NCBI GenBank assembly: GCA_003952965.2
Contig: CM025854.1
Coordinates: 706,730-770,729, forward strand
DNA from: Morella rubra
Taxonomy: Eukaryota > Streptophyta > Magnoliopsida > Fagales > Myricaceae
DNA length: 64,000 nucleotides
Direction of reading: 5' to 3'
Part shown: positions 32,006-45,494 of the stretch, piece by piece
Position numbering within the stretch: the stretch's first letter is position 1
Layout: every line of letters starts with the position of its first letter
Made by a program: the position numbers and the translations under genes
The notes under the pieces: model-generated
Databases searched by the model: none
What the model saw: only the letters and a program-made list of their open reading frames with translations
Told to the model about the DNA's origin: nothing

Positions 32006-33870
32006 ATTTAAAAGCTGGGTTTTCAGTTGGGATTGTAAACAAGCAAAAAGCTGGGTTATCCCTATCGTGGTTGTTAACTTGTTTGAATCAAATGATATCT
32101 TCCGAACTCAGCGAAACAAAAAAGGGACTGACTCTTGAAGAGATCAATGCGACTAACCTTCGCTGAATGCAAATACCGAGAGATTAGAGAAATGGAGCGT
32201 TTGAGCTCATGTGATCTGCTTCTGCACCCTGAACCTCCAGTGTGGAATTACAGGACACATGCAGATTGCCCTGGATTCCCTTAAGGAGGAGTATCAGAGA
32301 GAGCAAAATCTGGAATTTCCTAGAGAGTTCTATTCAAACGCGGGAATCACGAATGGGATAGACGACTGCCGTTGGATACGTATAACCGCCATGTCGTACT
32401 AAAAAGCGGTAGCGGACGCGTCCCCTTAAACATAGAACTACAGTAGCAGCTCTTGTTTGGAAATGGTTTTGGATTTAGTTTTAGTTTTAGTTTTGTTGTA
32501 AGGGTTGTTTGGTTGATTAAGATTTTGAATGATTTATATTTTAGTTACATTAAATAATTTTAATTTATAGTTATTATGATATTTTAAAAAATAAAAAATC
32601 AGAAAAAAATATGTAATTCAAAAAATAAGTAGAAAATAATTTCATAAATATAAAAAATGATATAAAATAGATAAAATATCAAATTTATTAAAAGTATTCT
32701 TAAAAATAAAAATACAAGATAAAAATCGTGCAAAATTTTATAAAACAAATAAAATTTTACAAAAATAATAAAAATTCAAAATTCAAAATAAAAATTGATT
32801 AAAATTTTCAAAATAAAAACTTAACAATAATTAGTAAATATATTCATTATAAAAAAAAAAAAAAAAAATGAATTCTGTGATTCAAGGAAGACTTAGTGAA
32901 GAAATCTATCTATCTTTTAGATTAAATTAAAAAGTTAGAGCAGTTTTCCTCTAGCTCATTGAGTGTGTAAAATCGAGTACTTCTACTCATGCGAAATGAA
33001 TGTCCTCAAGAAAAGCTAAATCCAGGAGCAATGTTTTCACTCAAAAAAAAAAAGAAAGATAATAGCAACTCTTCACAAGTTTTGAGATTAAAAAAAAAAG
33101 AGAAAAAAGTCAAAGTCGCATAGCGTTTGTATATCAAAAATTTAACAAAATTTATCTTTACAAACACACATTAAAATTTTATTTTTACTTTTATTTCTCA
33201 TTCACTAATTTCAATACCACCTCTTTTTTAACACTAACACAAAATTTTATTAAAATTTTACCTCAAAACACTATGTCTATCTTGTAAAAAAGATGATTAT
33301 TACAAGAAAAATAAAAAATAGTTGAAATTTACTAAAATAGGGATCAAAATTAATTTACAACAACAAATTATTAATATTATTATTTTTATTTAATAACCTG
33401 AACCTCCTTCTCCGGCACCCGTGCCGGGGGCTGACTTATTTGCCTACGTAGCTCCTGTTTTTGGTTTGCTTGCAGTGCTAGCTTTCTTTTATCTTTTAGT
33501 TGTCCTATGTTTCAACAATAACAACAAATTAAATTACAAGAATCAGAAAAAATATATAAAAATAAAGGGATAATTAAAAATAATTAACAAACTGAAGATG
33601 GAGATTGTGATTTATCAAACAAACCCTGTACAACAAAACAATTTTTTAAATTTGAATTTTAAACCCAAAACCACAATCACAATCCATTTTCAAACAAGCC
33701 CTTAAGTTTAGAGATCTCAATTTTTTTTTTTAACTAATGTTTCACAGGGGACTTATAGAGAAACCGGGGGGTTTTTTTTTGGGGCTAAATTACTTCTTTA
33801 GTCCTTAACTTTTTTTTTTTTAGTTTTTTAATTTATACAAATATTTTTTATTTTTTAATTAATTATATAT
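32006..33870. other. AT-rich inner end of left arm, nested inverted-repeat element
   Basis: No gene. 32450-33710 is bounded by related inverted sequences: CTTGTTTGGAAATGGTTTTGG with AAGGGTTGTTTGGTTGATTAA on the left, and on the right (as reverse complement) CTTGTTTGAAAATGGATTGTG with GGGTTTGTTTGATAAATC. This suggests a MITE or fold-back element, perhaps with internal insertions. The interior is poly-A/T rich. A GC-rich patch (GGCACCCGTGCCGGGGG) sits near 33414. Confidence 0.45.
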
Positions 33871-34944
33871 ATTGTGTTTTATTAGTATTGGTTTTGTATT
33901 GATAGATCCTGTTGAGGGTTCGTCAAGGTCGTCGAGCGATATGTCGCGTTAATAGAGATGTTGTTTTTTGTAAGAAGAAAGATAGCCGCCCCCGCTGAGG
34001 AGAGAACCCTTACCGTGTGTGGTTGGGGGGGGGGGAAAAAAAAAAGGAAAAAAAGAATAAACCCCAGAGCGTGTTACGCGCCCGGGGCGGCGGGGGGCCA
34101 AGTATTTGGGGGGGTCTGGATAGGAGAAAGATTTGATTGAAAATTATTGGAAGATTGGGAAAAAAAGAGGGTGGAATAGGAGACTAGACATGTAGGGCTG
34201 GGAACTGTTGTATTTTTTTTAGAGTGTAGTGATGCAGAGGCACGCAAATGTAGAAAGAGAAGAAGTGAGAGCGAGGGGTCGTCACTCAGCAGTCAGGCTG
34301 GTCTCGGGGCAATATAGGGTAGTAGGAGAAATCTAGTTAAATTGGTTAGTATGGTGTGCTAACTTGGTTGTGTCGTAAATATTAGTTCTGATGAGATTTC
34401 TCTGTTTACGTAGTAAAGAGTAATGTGTTGACGGAGGAGCATGTTCAAGATGGGGGTAAGCTAGGTTTGCCAGAACGGTGCCGAGGCTGACTCGACAACT
34501 GCACGTGGAAAATGGCACGGTTAGAACAGGACTAAAAAATGGTCGAAGAATAGGCAGGTGAGATTGTAAAATTACAGAATTCAGAGAAAGGGAGGGTGTT
34601 GGAGCAGAAGTCGAGGGTTGTAGAGGGGGGGGGGCGCGGGGGCAGTTTTGAGCAGAGTGGAATGGCATGGGATTCCCATGCGTTAAGTATTGTAGTAGGG
34701 GAAGGAAAGGGAGTGATGGATTGTGTGGAGATTGAGGCGGGAGTGTTGCAGGTGCCGACGGCGGGGGGGGGGAAAAGGTGATGCATGGCGGGGGGGCTCC
34801 TGCTGGGGGGGGGAGTAGGGAGGGGTGGGGGGGGGGGTGGATAGGGGGACGAGGGGGAGGCGGGGGGGGGGGGTGGAGGGGGGGGGGGGGGGGGGGGGGG
34901 GTGGGGGAAATTAAAAAACGGGGGAGGGAAGGGTGGGGGGGGGG

Positions 34945-34982
<38 letters not shown>

Positions 34983-35939
34983 GGGGGGGCGGAAAGGTAG
35001 GGGGGCAGGAGGTGGGGGGGGGTGGGGGGGGGGGGGGTCGGGGGGGTGCGGGGGGGCGGGCAGTAGGGGGGAGGGGGAGGGGGGAGGAGCGAAGGGGAAG
35101 GGGGGCAGGGAGGAAGGAGGGGAAGAGGAGGAGGGGAGTGGGAGAGGGATGTTTGTCCGGTGGGGGGGGGGGGCAGACGTGGAATCGAGGGGCCCTATGG
35201 TGTCCACCATACAAATCATGATATGTGTTCTTTTATGAAGGGAGATACTGGGAGACGCGATGGGGAGATGTCATGGTCAGTGTCAGGCGTCTGTCTAGAA
35301 ACTTGGTGCTAGCAATAGGGACTGTGTGGGTCAAACGTCTTTTGAAATTGTGGTGATGTGTGGTAAAAGGTTTGTATTGGGTCGAGGATTGTTGGGGTGA
35401 GAGGTTGTGTCCAGTAACGCTGGGGATTTTTCAGTGAGTGGTGGTCGAGTCAGTGGTGTTTGGGGAAATAGTTACCGGGGGGGGGATTGGTGGAGATGTC
35501 TGCGGGTAACGAGTTCTGGGGCGTCTTGGGTTGTATAGGCGGTAAAGGGGGAGGAAATTATGAGGGAGATGAAGTGAGGTTTGACAAGGAAGTTAGGTGA
35601 AAGATAGTAAGAGTTTAATTGAGATTGTTCTATCTGTGATGGGAGTTTTCGCGTAGAGCAGGTGGGAGCGGGGGGTGAATGTGAGGGTGGAGGGGTACTG
35701 CGGGGGGGTCGAGGTGAGTCCTTCTCGTTTCTATTGGGTGCTGACTGCATCACTAACTTCTAATATAAAGTTAGTACATGTAGTTTTAATAACTTTTTTC
35801 AATTTAATAATTTTAATAAATTTTTTCCTATAGAAATACTTGGGGTACAGATGGTTCCAAGTTAGTCTTTGGGTCTAATTTATTAACGGAATTGCTGACG
35901 ACTGACGACTACAGGTTATAATAAAAAATATATAAAAAA
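33871..35939. other. G-rich, C-poor spacer of the giant palindrome (probable sequencing junk)
   Basis: The spacer between the two arms. About 34020-35220 is dominated by G runs, the longest 36 Gs (34946-34981), with very few Cs. G excess continues to about 35740. The outer parts (33871-33950 and about 35755-35939) look like normal AT-rich plant DNA. No gene, repeat unit or protein family is recognisable. The long open frames on both strands are homopolymer artefacts (poly-Pro or poly-Gly). Such strand-biased homopolymer sequence at the turning point of a palindrome is what a low-quality stretch in a fold-back long read looks like. Confidence 0.75.
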
Positions 35940-37806
35940 AATATGAAATATTTAATTAAAAAATAAAATTATTTGTTAAATAAAAAAAACTAAAAAAAAA
36001 AAAGTTAAGGATAAAGAAGTAATTTAGCCCCAAAAAAAAACCCCCCGGTTTCTCTATAAGTCCCCTGTGAAACATTAGTTAAAAAAAAAAATTGAGATCT
36101 CTAAACTTAAGGGCTTGTTTGAAAATGGATTGTGATTGTGGTTTTGGGTTTAAAATTCAAATTTAAAAAATTGTTTTGTTGTAAGGGTTTGTTTGATAAA
36201 TCACAATCTCCATCTTCAGTTGTGTAATTATTTTTAATTATCCCTTTTATTTTTATATATTTTTTCTGATTCTTGTAATTTAATTTGTTGTTATTGTTTT
36301 GAAACATAGGACAACTAAAAGATAAAAGAAAGCTAGCACTGCAAGCAAACCAAAAACAGGAGCTACGTAGGCAAATAAGTCAGCCCCCGGCACGGGTGCC
36401 GGAGAAGGAGGTTCAGGTTATTAAATAAAAATAATAATATTAATAATTTTGTTGTTGTAAATTAATTTTGATCCCTATTTTAGTAAATTTCAACTATTTT
36501 TTATTTTTCTTGTAATAATCATCTTTTTTACAAGATAGACATAGTGTTTTGAGGTAAAATTTTAATAAAATTTTGTGTTATGTTAAAAAAGAGGTGGTAT
36601 TGAAATTAGTGAATGAGAAATAAAAGTAAAAATAAAATTTTAATGTGTGTTTGTAAAGATAAAATTTTTGTTAAAATTTTTGATATACAAACGCTATGCG
36701 ACTTTGACTTTTTTTTTTTTTTTTTAATAAAACTTTTGAAGAGTTGCTATTTTTTCTTTCTTTCTTTTTTTTGAGTGAAAACATTGCTCCTGGATTTAGC
36801 TTTTCTTGAGGACATTCATTTCGCATGAGTAGAAGTACTCGATTTTACACACTCAATGAGCTAGAGGAAAACTGCTCTAACTTTTTAATTTAATCTAAAA
36901 GATAGATAGATTTCTTCACTAAGTCTTCCTTGAATCACAGAATTCATTTTTTTTTTTTTTTTATAATGAATATATTTACTAATTATTGTTAAGTTTTTAT
37001 TTTGAAAATTTTAATCAATTTTTATTTTGAATTTTGAATTTTTATTATTTTTGTAAAATTTTATTTGTTTTATAAAATTTTGCACGATTTTTATCTTGTA
37101 TTTTTATTTTTAAGAATACTTTTAATAAATTTGATATTTTTTATCTATTTTATAATTTTATATTTATGAAATTATTTTCTACTTATTTTTTGAATTACAT
37201 ATTTTTTTCTGATTTTTTATTTTTTAAAATATCATAATAACTATAAATTAAAATTATTTAATGTAACTAAAATATAAATCATTCAAAATCTTAATCAACC
37301 AAACAAACCCTTACAACAAAACTAAAACTAAAACTAAATCCAAAACCATTTCCAAACAAGAGCTGCTACTGTAGTTCTATGTTTAAGGGGACGCGTCCGC
37401 TACCGCTTTTTAGTACGACATGGCGGTTATACGTATCCAACGGCAGTCGTCTATCCCATTCGTGATTCCCGCGTTTGAATAGAACTCTCTAGGAAATTCC
37501 AGATTTTGCTCTCTCTGATACTCCTCCTTAAGGGAATCCAGGGCAATCTGCATGTGTCCTGTAATTCCACACTGGAGGTTCAGGGTGCAGAAGCAGATCA
37601 CATGAGCTCAAACGCTCCATTTCTCTAATCTCTCGGTATATGCATTCAGCGAAGGTTAGTCGCATTGATCTCTTCAAGAGTCAGTCCCTTTTTTGTTTCG
37701 CTGAGTTCGGAAGATATCATTTGATTCAAACAAGTTAACAACCACGATAGGGATAACCCAGCTTTTTGCTTGTTTACAATCCCAACTGAAAACCCAGCTT
37801 TTAAAT
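35940..37806. other. Mirror of AT-rich inner arm region, no gene
   Basis: Reverse complement of about 32006-33870, including the mirrored inverted-repeat element at about 36110-37365. No coding signal. Confidence 0.5.
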
Positions 37807-38658
37807 ATGAATAATAGTTTTTCATTCCGTCGATTCTCGACTTCTCTAAATTCCTTGGCTAAAACTCACACCTCCGAAGAACTCAATATTGCTGGAAAAT
37901 TGGGAAGAATGAACTGGAAACCAATTCCAATACCCCACCGAACAGTCCCTGAACCCAGAGGTCGGGATCTTGATTTCATAAATGTTGCACACAGCCACCT
38001 AATTCACACGGAGTGGCCGAAGCTCAGATTGCTATCGACTGGCCTAACAACCCTCAGAGTAAAACATATATTGTTGAAGAATCAGAAGGACCATGTTCTT
38101 TCTCAGGAGTTCTTCAACTGGGTTGGGATTCAGAAACCCAGTTGCCATACCCTCGAAACCCAGTCAATAATACTCCACATTCTCACCAAAAACCGAAAAT
38201 TCAAATCTGCTGAGTCCATTTTGAGGAACATTATGGTATCCTGTACGATAGATGTGCCCTTGAATCTGTTTGGGGAAATGCTGCACTCGTATCGCTTGTG
38301 TGATTCTTCTCCTCGTGTTTTTGACTCACTTTTCAAGACTTTAGCGCATATGAAGAAGTCTAGGAATGCCACGGACATATTTTGTCTCATGAAGGATTAG
38401 GGGTTTTTCCCTATTATTGAGTCGCGCAATGCGTACATGAACTCTTTGCTTGATTTACAGAGGACAGATATTGCTTTGGCATTCTATAGAGAACTCCGGC
38501 ATCATAGGATTTCCCCGAATGTTTATACTCTTAATATGCTTATGCGTGCTTATTGTAAATTGGGAAAAGTAGAGAAGGCCGTTGAGGTTTTCGGGGAGCT
38601 GGAGATCATGGGTTTAAAACCAAATATTGAATCCTATAATACTCTGATTGCAGGATGA
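37807..38658 (+). pseudogene. Truncated PPR pseudogene, right-arm copy
   Basis: Same 284-codon frame as 31154-32005, on the opposite strand, with the same in-frame TAG (38398-38400) and the same truncation after NTLIAG. The protein pieces are identical to those of the left arm. Confidence 0.85.
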
Positions 38659-39463
38659 TCTTAAACCATTCCTGACTCTGTGGGAAGCTATTGTGTAAAG
38701 TACTGGGGAAAAGGAAGTTGGTACTTTTCAGTTCTATAATTCCGGCTACTTCAAACGTGGCTGCACCAGAACAAAATTCCTGTAAGCTAAAAGAGGTAGA
38801 TATTGGATATGTGGGGTTCAAGTAAGCAGAAACAACAGGAAGGCTGCGGCAACAAAAAAGGAGCCAGCTAGTCAAACTTCCCGTAGCGTAGGCAGGGGTT
38901 AGTTATTTCCCTCTGTTTTGCTTATTGTGTGTTCTCATTCAACAAACATAACTAAAACCAGGGCTGTTCCACCTGGTGCTAAAGCATGGGGGTTTGGTAG
39001 CCACTGAGCAAAGCTTGAATATAGATAATAATATATCTTTCTGTACTCGTTGAAATTAAACTAAACCTAAGTCACCGAACACGAGAGATATAAGTAGAGA
39101 TGAGGGTTGACGACTGTGTTTGCTCGCCTCTGCTGTTGGAATATCTTTTCATAGTCAGTACTGCTCATCACTTGCGAGATTTGGGTTTTAGTGCATGTTC
39201 TTCTAGTGCGTATGTATCAATACAAACAAAAAATGACTCAGAAATCACGAAAAAAAAAAATATTGATGGTCCTAGTTTTCTGTTGCCTTCATGATAGATG
39301 AGAGAACAGAACAATAGCAACAGGTTTGGCACCTTGTATATCTATCAGAAAGTAATGATCATACAGGCTTAGGGTCAGTTAATTTAATTATGGAATTAGT
39401 GCCTAACGCGGAATCACATCATTCTTTCTCCGTCTGGGTTCTCCATCAGACTCTGTCATGTCG
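38659..39463. other. Mirror of the PPR-P450 spacer
   Basis: Reverse complement of 30349-31153. No coding signal. Confidence 0.45.
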
Positions 39464-40334
39464 AGTTTCTTTGATGACTAATTTGATGTAATCTAACTTC
39501 TGGATGTCTGTCTTCTAGGTTTTTCTATCCTCTCAGGACCTGTCGCACTTCAGCCTGTGCCTTCTTCATTGCTCTTGGGTTTCTTAGCAGCTCAGACATT
39601 GCCCATTCTAAGGTGATTGATGTTCTCTCACCCTCTGCAGTGTAGAGATCCTGAGAAAGATTGAATTAGCTTTAATCTCTCCAACGCCGGCTTCATCCCA
39701 GTAAAGAAGCGAAGTAATTTAAGTGAAGGGAACAAATCAGGAAAATTAAAGCCTTGACTGAAGGTCATCATCTTGTTCACCAATGATATGAATGGCTTTT
39801 GCACAGATGCACTCCTTATAAAAAGAAAAAAGAATGACTTTTGCACTTCCCTCCAAATACTGCCCTGGAAATTAGATTGTTTGCCATGATTGATAAATTC
39901 TTGCGCAGGTCATGGAGAGCCCCTGGGACGATGAAATGGATTAGATTCTATACCTCTTTTTTCTTACTATTCTAAAAGCCCGGACGCGGTCAGCACCTAG
40001 GAGTTCCTGGGTGCAAATTTTTCTCATTTGTCGGTGGTACTTGTTATAGGGACAGGAAAAAAGACCTGAACGAGGAATCGGGAAAACATCAGCAGCAAGA
40101 AAGGTAGGCCTTTGCGCGAAACAAAGAGCATTTGTCATCAACACCTCTCTAGCTGCTTTCGCTGACGAGATACTTATAGTGGAAAGCTCACCCAGCTTTT
40201 TACTTGCACAACAGAGCCATAGTTCTTGACTAAGCCACTCAAAGAATGATGTGGTAGCGAGCCTGAACCAATCAACCGATGCAAGTTCCTGTAAGAGAAA
40301 GCTTCATGGGCCCTGGCAGAAAGTTCAGGTTAGG
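39464..40334 (-). pseudogene. Cytochrome P450 pseudogene, right-arm copy
   Basis: Reverse-complement copy of 29478-30348 with the same fragments (FAQRPTFLAADVF, GFNFPDLFPSLKLL, EWAMSELLRNPRAM) and the same lesions. It lacks the heme-binding region. Confidence 0.8.
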
Positions 40335-41199
40335 ACTCTTCAAAAGTATTGCCACCGCAAAAAGGATAAGGAGACGAGGAAAGAGGGACGGAGAAAGATG
40401 GCAATGGTATCATTATGGGAACATTTGGAGACGCTTGCACATGGGCCTCAGGGTTATTGTGCAAATTCCCCGATTCTTAAAAATTTATAAACATACCAAC
40501 AGTTTGCAATTGGATAATGTGAATTCATAATGTTTAGCATCAGATAACTGTGATTCCTTTTGTGGAAATGAGAGCCATTTGGAAATATTAACTTCTTACC
40601 TTATATCCCGGACGATGCCTTTTGTATATTATAAAATAATCGCCGCAGAGTGGCGGAGTTAGCTTTTCCAGTTTTCTGTCGGAAGATTATCTCCATAGAG
40701 AAGTTCAGGCTCTTTTAAGGGGGCCCGGCACTGTAATGTAATGCAATTAAAAATACGTTGAAGTGGAAGAGAAAGATGAAGCTGGCCTCCCATGCCTTCA
40801 TTTAGAACGAAAGAATGCATAAAGGGCACAAAAGAAGCCTGCCATTTTTCTCGATAACCGAAAAAAATACCGGCAACGAAATAGAAAGTCAATTGCAATA
40901 CAAAAGGGAAAGCTACAACCCGAAGGGTTCAGATCAAGCAGAGTCCGTCCAACTTACAGAGACTTAACCCATACAAAAAGAAACAATAAATAAATACGGC
41001 GGGGCCTTTCATGGTCTCCGGCGTCAGGCATGCACCATTTTTAACCTACCTTAGCAAATAGCTACTCCCCAAAACAGCGTCGTCTCCCACGCCCAGCCAC
41101 CATATCTATCTCCATCTCTCAAGTCTCTTGTCCTTTCTGCTAGCCTTACCCATGCGACTAAAATCCTACCCATACACTCGATCTCCCCCGGCTTACTAA
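40335..41199. other. Mirror of SAP 3' region, no gene
   Basis: Reverse complement of 28613-29477. Nothing recognised. Confidence 0.5.
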
Positions 41200-44100
41200 T
41201 CAATCTTGTGGACCAAAATCCCATAGGTGTATTGTCGTGTCAGTTGATGACGCCGCCACGTGTCTCTCGTTTGCCACGAGGGCGTTCAGCTCCCCTACTC
41301 TCTCTCTAAACCTGCCCAGGTTCTCGCCCTGCTTTACCTCCCACACCCGTATCACACCCCCGACGCACATTAGCGCGTATCCCAAGTTCATGCACCCCAC
41401 CACAGGCCCACGCCCCCCAACATTAAACCGACACACCTCTTCCAGCGTTCCCACCCGGCGCACCCTAGCAATGCCACGGCCGTTGACGCTAACGTATGCC
41501 TCGTCGCTAACGTCAACCGAGGTCACGACTAGGCCTCTCCTGCATTCTTCCTCACCTAAGACCACCCCTTGATTCCTCAAGTCGAACACTATGACCCGCG
41601 CGCTCGTGCACGCCACGGCGGATTCCTGAGTCGTGACTCGCACTCGGCCCACGACTTCGGTCACTTCGGTTAACATGTGCCAACCCGGCACCGCCTGCGG
41701 GTCTGTCAATGACCCGCCCACGAAGACCGGCTCCTCGGTGATACCATCCCAGATGTGGAAGGCCCGGCCCGGTGCGCCGGCGTAAAGGCCTACCCACCAT
41801 CGCTCGCACCCTGTAAAGTCGACGAGCGCCCCGTCGTTCACCACGTTACCCAGATGGGCCCTGCGAGGATGGGAAGCAGGCCCAGCCTCGTCGATGAGCG
41901 CCACGTGGATATCACCATCCAACGTGGCAAATATGAGTCTCGTGTCGCCAACGATGATGATGCCGGACACAGCCCGCGAGAACCGGCCAAACCGGTTGTC
42001 GTGGTGGGCCCGAAAAGTGCGAACGTGGACGAGGGTCTCTACCTCAAAGAGCCGAACCACGCCGTCGGCGAAGCCGCACGCAACGTGGCGGTCGGAGAGA
42101 GCGAGACAGCGGCAAGTGTTGCCGTCTGGGTCATCCACGTCGGACTGGTCGAAGAAGTTGAGAGTAGCGTGGGATGACCTGCGCATGCGGAAGTTCTGCG
42201 CCGTCCGGTGCCAGTAAACGAACTCGTCGTGCCAAGTGTCACGGAGGAGGTGGGTCCGTCGCCAAACATGGCGAGTGAGACGCTGCCACAGGAGATCCGA
42301 GCGAGAGACGGCCCGCCACGTGGAACAAACCTGCAATCGCCACCAAAACCACGTAGACAAATAAAAACTCATGCATGCACGTAGACCAAAGTTGAGCAAA
42401 GCATGCGTGGAATGCAAATGTATTGGCTTTAGAAATCTCCCGATACTCAAGATCATTGTCGCATTAGGATAATAAAGTGTGACTTAAGTCTTTGTTTTTC
42501 CTTGTCTAGGCAAGAGCACAAGCAATCAATCACCTTTCAAAACGAATCGTTAAGGCTTTAAAAAATGATTAGCCACGAGATTCCAGTTTGACCATCTTAT
42601 GATTCTCGAGGTTGGCCCCTCAACCATGAAAATGGTGCGAGGTAGTTGTGTGCTTAAGGGACAAAGATCTACACGAAGGATTGTTTGAGATTTCCGCTTC
42701 AGTTGTTTCCCAACTCCCCAACAGAAAAATATAAATAAAAAGGTAATAGACTCATCGAGCCATATATGGAGTGCCCGTGAGTAGTGGCGGTTTCAGCGTG
42801 TGATTGGGTACTCGAACAGCAACCTCGTGGGCATATTATGGATAGAGGAGCCAACACAGTGAGCCCATGCGGCATGCGCGTATAGCTTTATTTTGTGAGA
42901 GACTAGACATTGAAGGCAGAGCCATGGCAGGCGAGGAAAAGTAGCGAAACAGGAGAGACTAGGGACTAGAGAGCAGTCGTAGAGAGGCGTAAGAGAGGTG
43001 TCAGTCAGAGACCCAGAGCCTAAATAAAGAACGGTTGTGTTGTATGCCGAAAGCTCTCAGACATGGAATCAGCTTTGTCTTGTAGCACATAAGACTCGGT
43101 GGCAGTGGTATAAGACCCTCGTCATGCCATCCTACTATATGGGAGAAAGAGCCCGGCAGCTCGTCCGCATAATTACTCAATCCATGTTAAGAGATAAGGT
43201 ACACCAAGTACAATCTCCCCCACATACAATATATGTACAGAAGAGAGATAGAGTGTGAGGTTGCACGAAGAATAAAAAATTATACAGGCAAAGCGACAAT
43301 TACTCCTGCAGCAATTTTTACTCGGTCAATACCCCCCTGGAGTACCGGTGGAAGAGCACTTACGATCAAGATCTAGCAACATCAGATTGTGCCCCCTAAA
43401 GAACAATGCGTATAATGATCATGACATTATAAAAATCAATGTACGGAGTTTCACAACCATGACTAATTACAATGACGATACACCTGTAGTTGAACAAGGA
43501 GATGTCATTGACGAACAAGAAAGGACAGAGACTCTATTAGCTGTGGTCCACATATAGCATGTTATATGTGGACATAGGATACAAATATAGGCTCACATGT
43601 AAGTGATACAAACATAGGATAACAAAGCGTGCTTTCCCACGAGGTTTCTCTTTCATTTCCAAGAAAGGGCTAGAGCCAAAGGCCTGTCTAGTTCGTTCAA
43701 AGCAGAGAATCTTTATCTGCCCATCCCGGACCAACCCTCCCTACAAGTCTTTTTCTGAGTAGAAATAGTATTATTTTTCAAAGTCTCTCTCACAAACGTG
43801 ACAAACTCCATCTTCCTATATTTTATGTAAGATACGAGCTTGATGATCGTGATGTTCCAAATGAAGGTAAGCTGGAGGTTGGCTGTTTGTAAGCGACATG
43901 CAGAAGTGTGTTATTATTATCGATCGATGCTTCTATCTTTGACAATGATCTTTTGAAACGCAGGGAGTAAAGAAGAGATTCGTCAATTGTTTGTCAGAGC
44001 AGACTGGTGTTGGGTTTGCGAAAAAGAAGCAAAACAACAAAATAGAAATCGACAACGTCTAGGGTGTTGGGTTTGTAGTAAGACCATATCCCTTCGGTTG

Positions 44101-45494
44101 ACTGGAGGGAGACATCACCTGGTAAATCAGCATACGGCTCCATGTGCTTTTTCAGCACACGGGCTACGGCTCCATGTTCATGTACAGTACCCACCAACTT
44201 GCTCCTAATATTTAAGGTTTCGTGTGAAATATGGCTCGAAGAGTACTACACTACAAGACTATTCTTCACTACTCCTAATTAGTTGAATCAATACCTATGT
44301 ATTGATTCGATTAATTATACCCAGAAGCCCCGCTCATTTTTAACGCTTTACGTTTGAGAATTAGAAGCTTAGAAAGGCAACCCGTAAATTTTCTAGAGAA
44401 CTAGGAGAAGAAAGAAAGTTGAGTCAAAAGGAGGAAAATTTCAAAAGCATAAGTGATATTTAACGTTTGGGCACTCTTTCTTAACGCTTGAGTATTAGAA
44501 GCTTAGAAAGGCACCCCGAAAATTTTCTAGAGAAGCAAGAAAGTTGAGTCAAAAGGAGGAGAATTTCTAAAGCATAAGTGATATACATGAGAATAAAAGC
44601 AAAACGAAATTCACGCCAAAAGAACCCTTTTCACTAGATATGGAAAGGTGGTCCGAAAACAGACATTGCAAAGTGTTAACAGGAGGAAATCTCTGAAAGG
44701 GACATGAGTTAGGAAGAAAATGACCCATCAAAAAGCATTTGCTTTCAGAAAACAGTTTCTTCTCGGATGCTTGTAGGCGTTAGATCACTGTTTCAGCTTT
44801 CAGACTCTTCTACGGTCCCGAAGAAGTTATTTTTCTCTTCAAAGACAAAATTCAAAAACGAAAGAAAGGGGTTAAATTCTCCACATGGGTATTCAAATAT
44901 CCCATGTTGGACGAACCAAACAGACACTTTGACCTGAATCTTTTCTATTTCTCGAACGTTTAGCATTTCGCAGACACTTTGACCAGCCCAATAAGTTGTT
45001 CATTTAATTGGGAAACAAAACAACCAACTTTCCAATGTTGTGATTCTGTTTCCTAAGATAAACGAAAGAGATTATGGAATCGCGAACATGAGAAACCATT
45101 TACGGTGACAACTTTGGCATCGCATGCAAAATCTCAACCAAGAATTCTCAGTCCTCACTCGTTAATATATTAGTAAATTGCTAAAACAAAACTAAATTTC
45201 ATTCCTCAAGAAAAAAAGTGCAGCATGAATTGATAATGGAAATTCTGAACACACCTGAAATAAATTAGCGAGGGCAGGAGCGGCAGCGAGGCGGCCAATA
45301 GAGTGAGAAGCGCCAATGGCAACTTGGGCAGCTAGAGCTTCAACAAAAGGCTCCGGCCAAATCTCGTTAACAGTACGTTGCCGAGACGATGAGGGCCCTT
45401 CAAAATCACCCCGTCCTCTTCTTGCACTGGTGCTGCCGCCACCGTTGCCATTGCCATTTTCATCCTGGGAAGAAGAAGAAGAAGAAGAAGACAT
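41200..45494 (-). CDS. SAP: STERILE APETALA F-box protein, right-arm copy (intact frame)
   Basis: Exon 1 is 45255-45494 (240 nt, 80 codons) and exon 2 is 41200-42330, both on the minus strand and joined phase 0 to give 456 residues, close to the 446 or so of Arabidopsis SAP. Exon 1 reads M, eight Ser, then QDENGNGNGGG and the F-box start NEIWPEPFVEALAAQ, followed by RLAAAPALANLFQ. Exon 2 opens with VCSTWRAVSRSDLLWQRL and continues into the WD-like region. The additional C after the serine run keeps the frame, so this copy, not the left one, gives the correct gene model. If the arm is an assembly duplicate, there is only one SAP gene and this reading should be used to correct the left arm. Confidence 0.88.

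Larger units (their letters stand above)
15657..33870 (+). repeat. Left arm of giant inverted repeat (about 18.2 kb)
   Basis: This segment recurs as its reverse complement at about 35940-54249. Mirror coordinates add to a nearly constant sum: 69812 for SAP exon 2, the P450 and the PPR relic; 69804 near 21 kb; 69773 for the G6PD1 3' exons. That shows near-identity with only small indels. The outer limit is set by where the right arm runs into the N gap; the inner limit is where similarity fades in AT-rich sequence after a shared CCTTAAC plus T-run. The open frames of SAP exon 2 (419 codons as read), G6PD1 exons 8-10 and the PPR pseudogene are identical in both arms. Confidence 0.95.

Noticed and set aside
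34333..35238. Long open frames rich in proline or glycine on both strands
   Set aside because: They arise only because G/C homopolymers read as poly-Gly or poly-Pro in all frames. No start context, splice sites or family motifs, and the region is probably sequencing junk.
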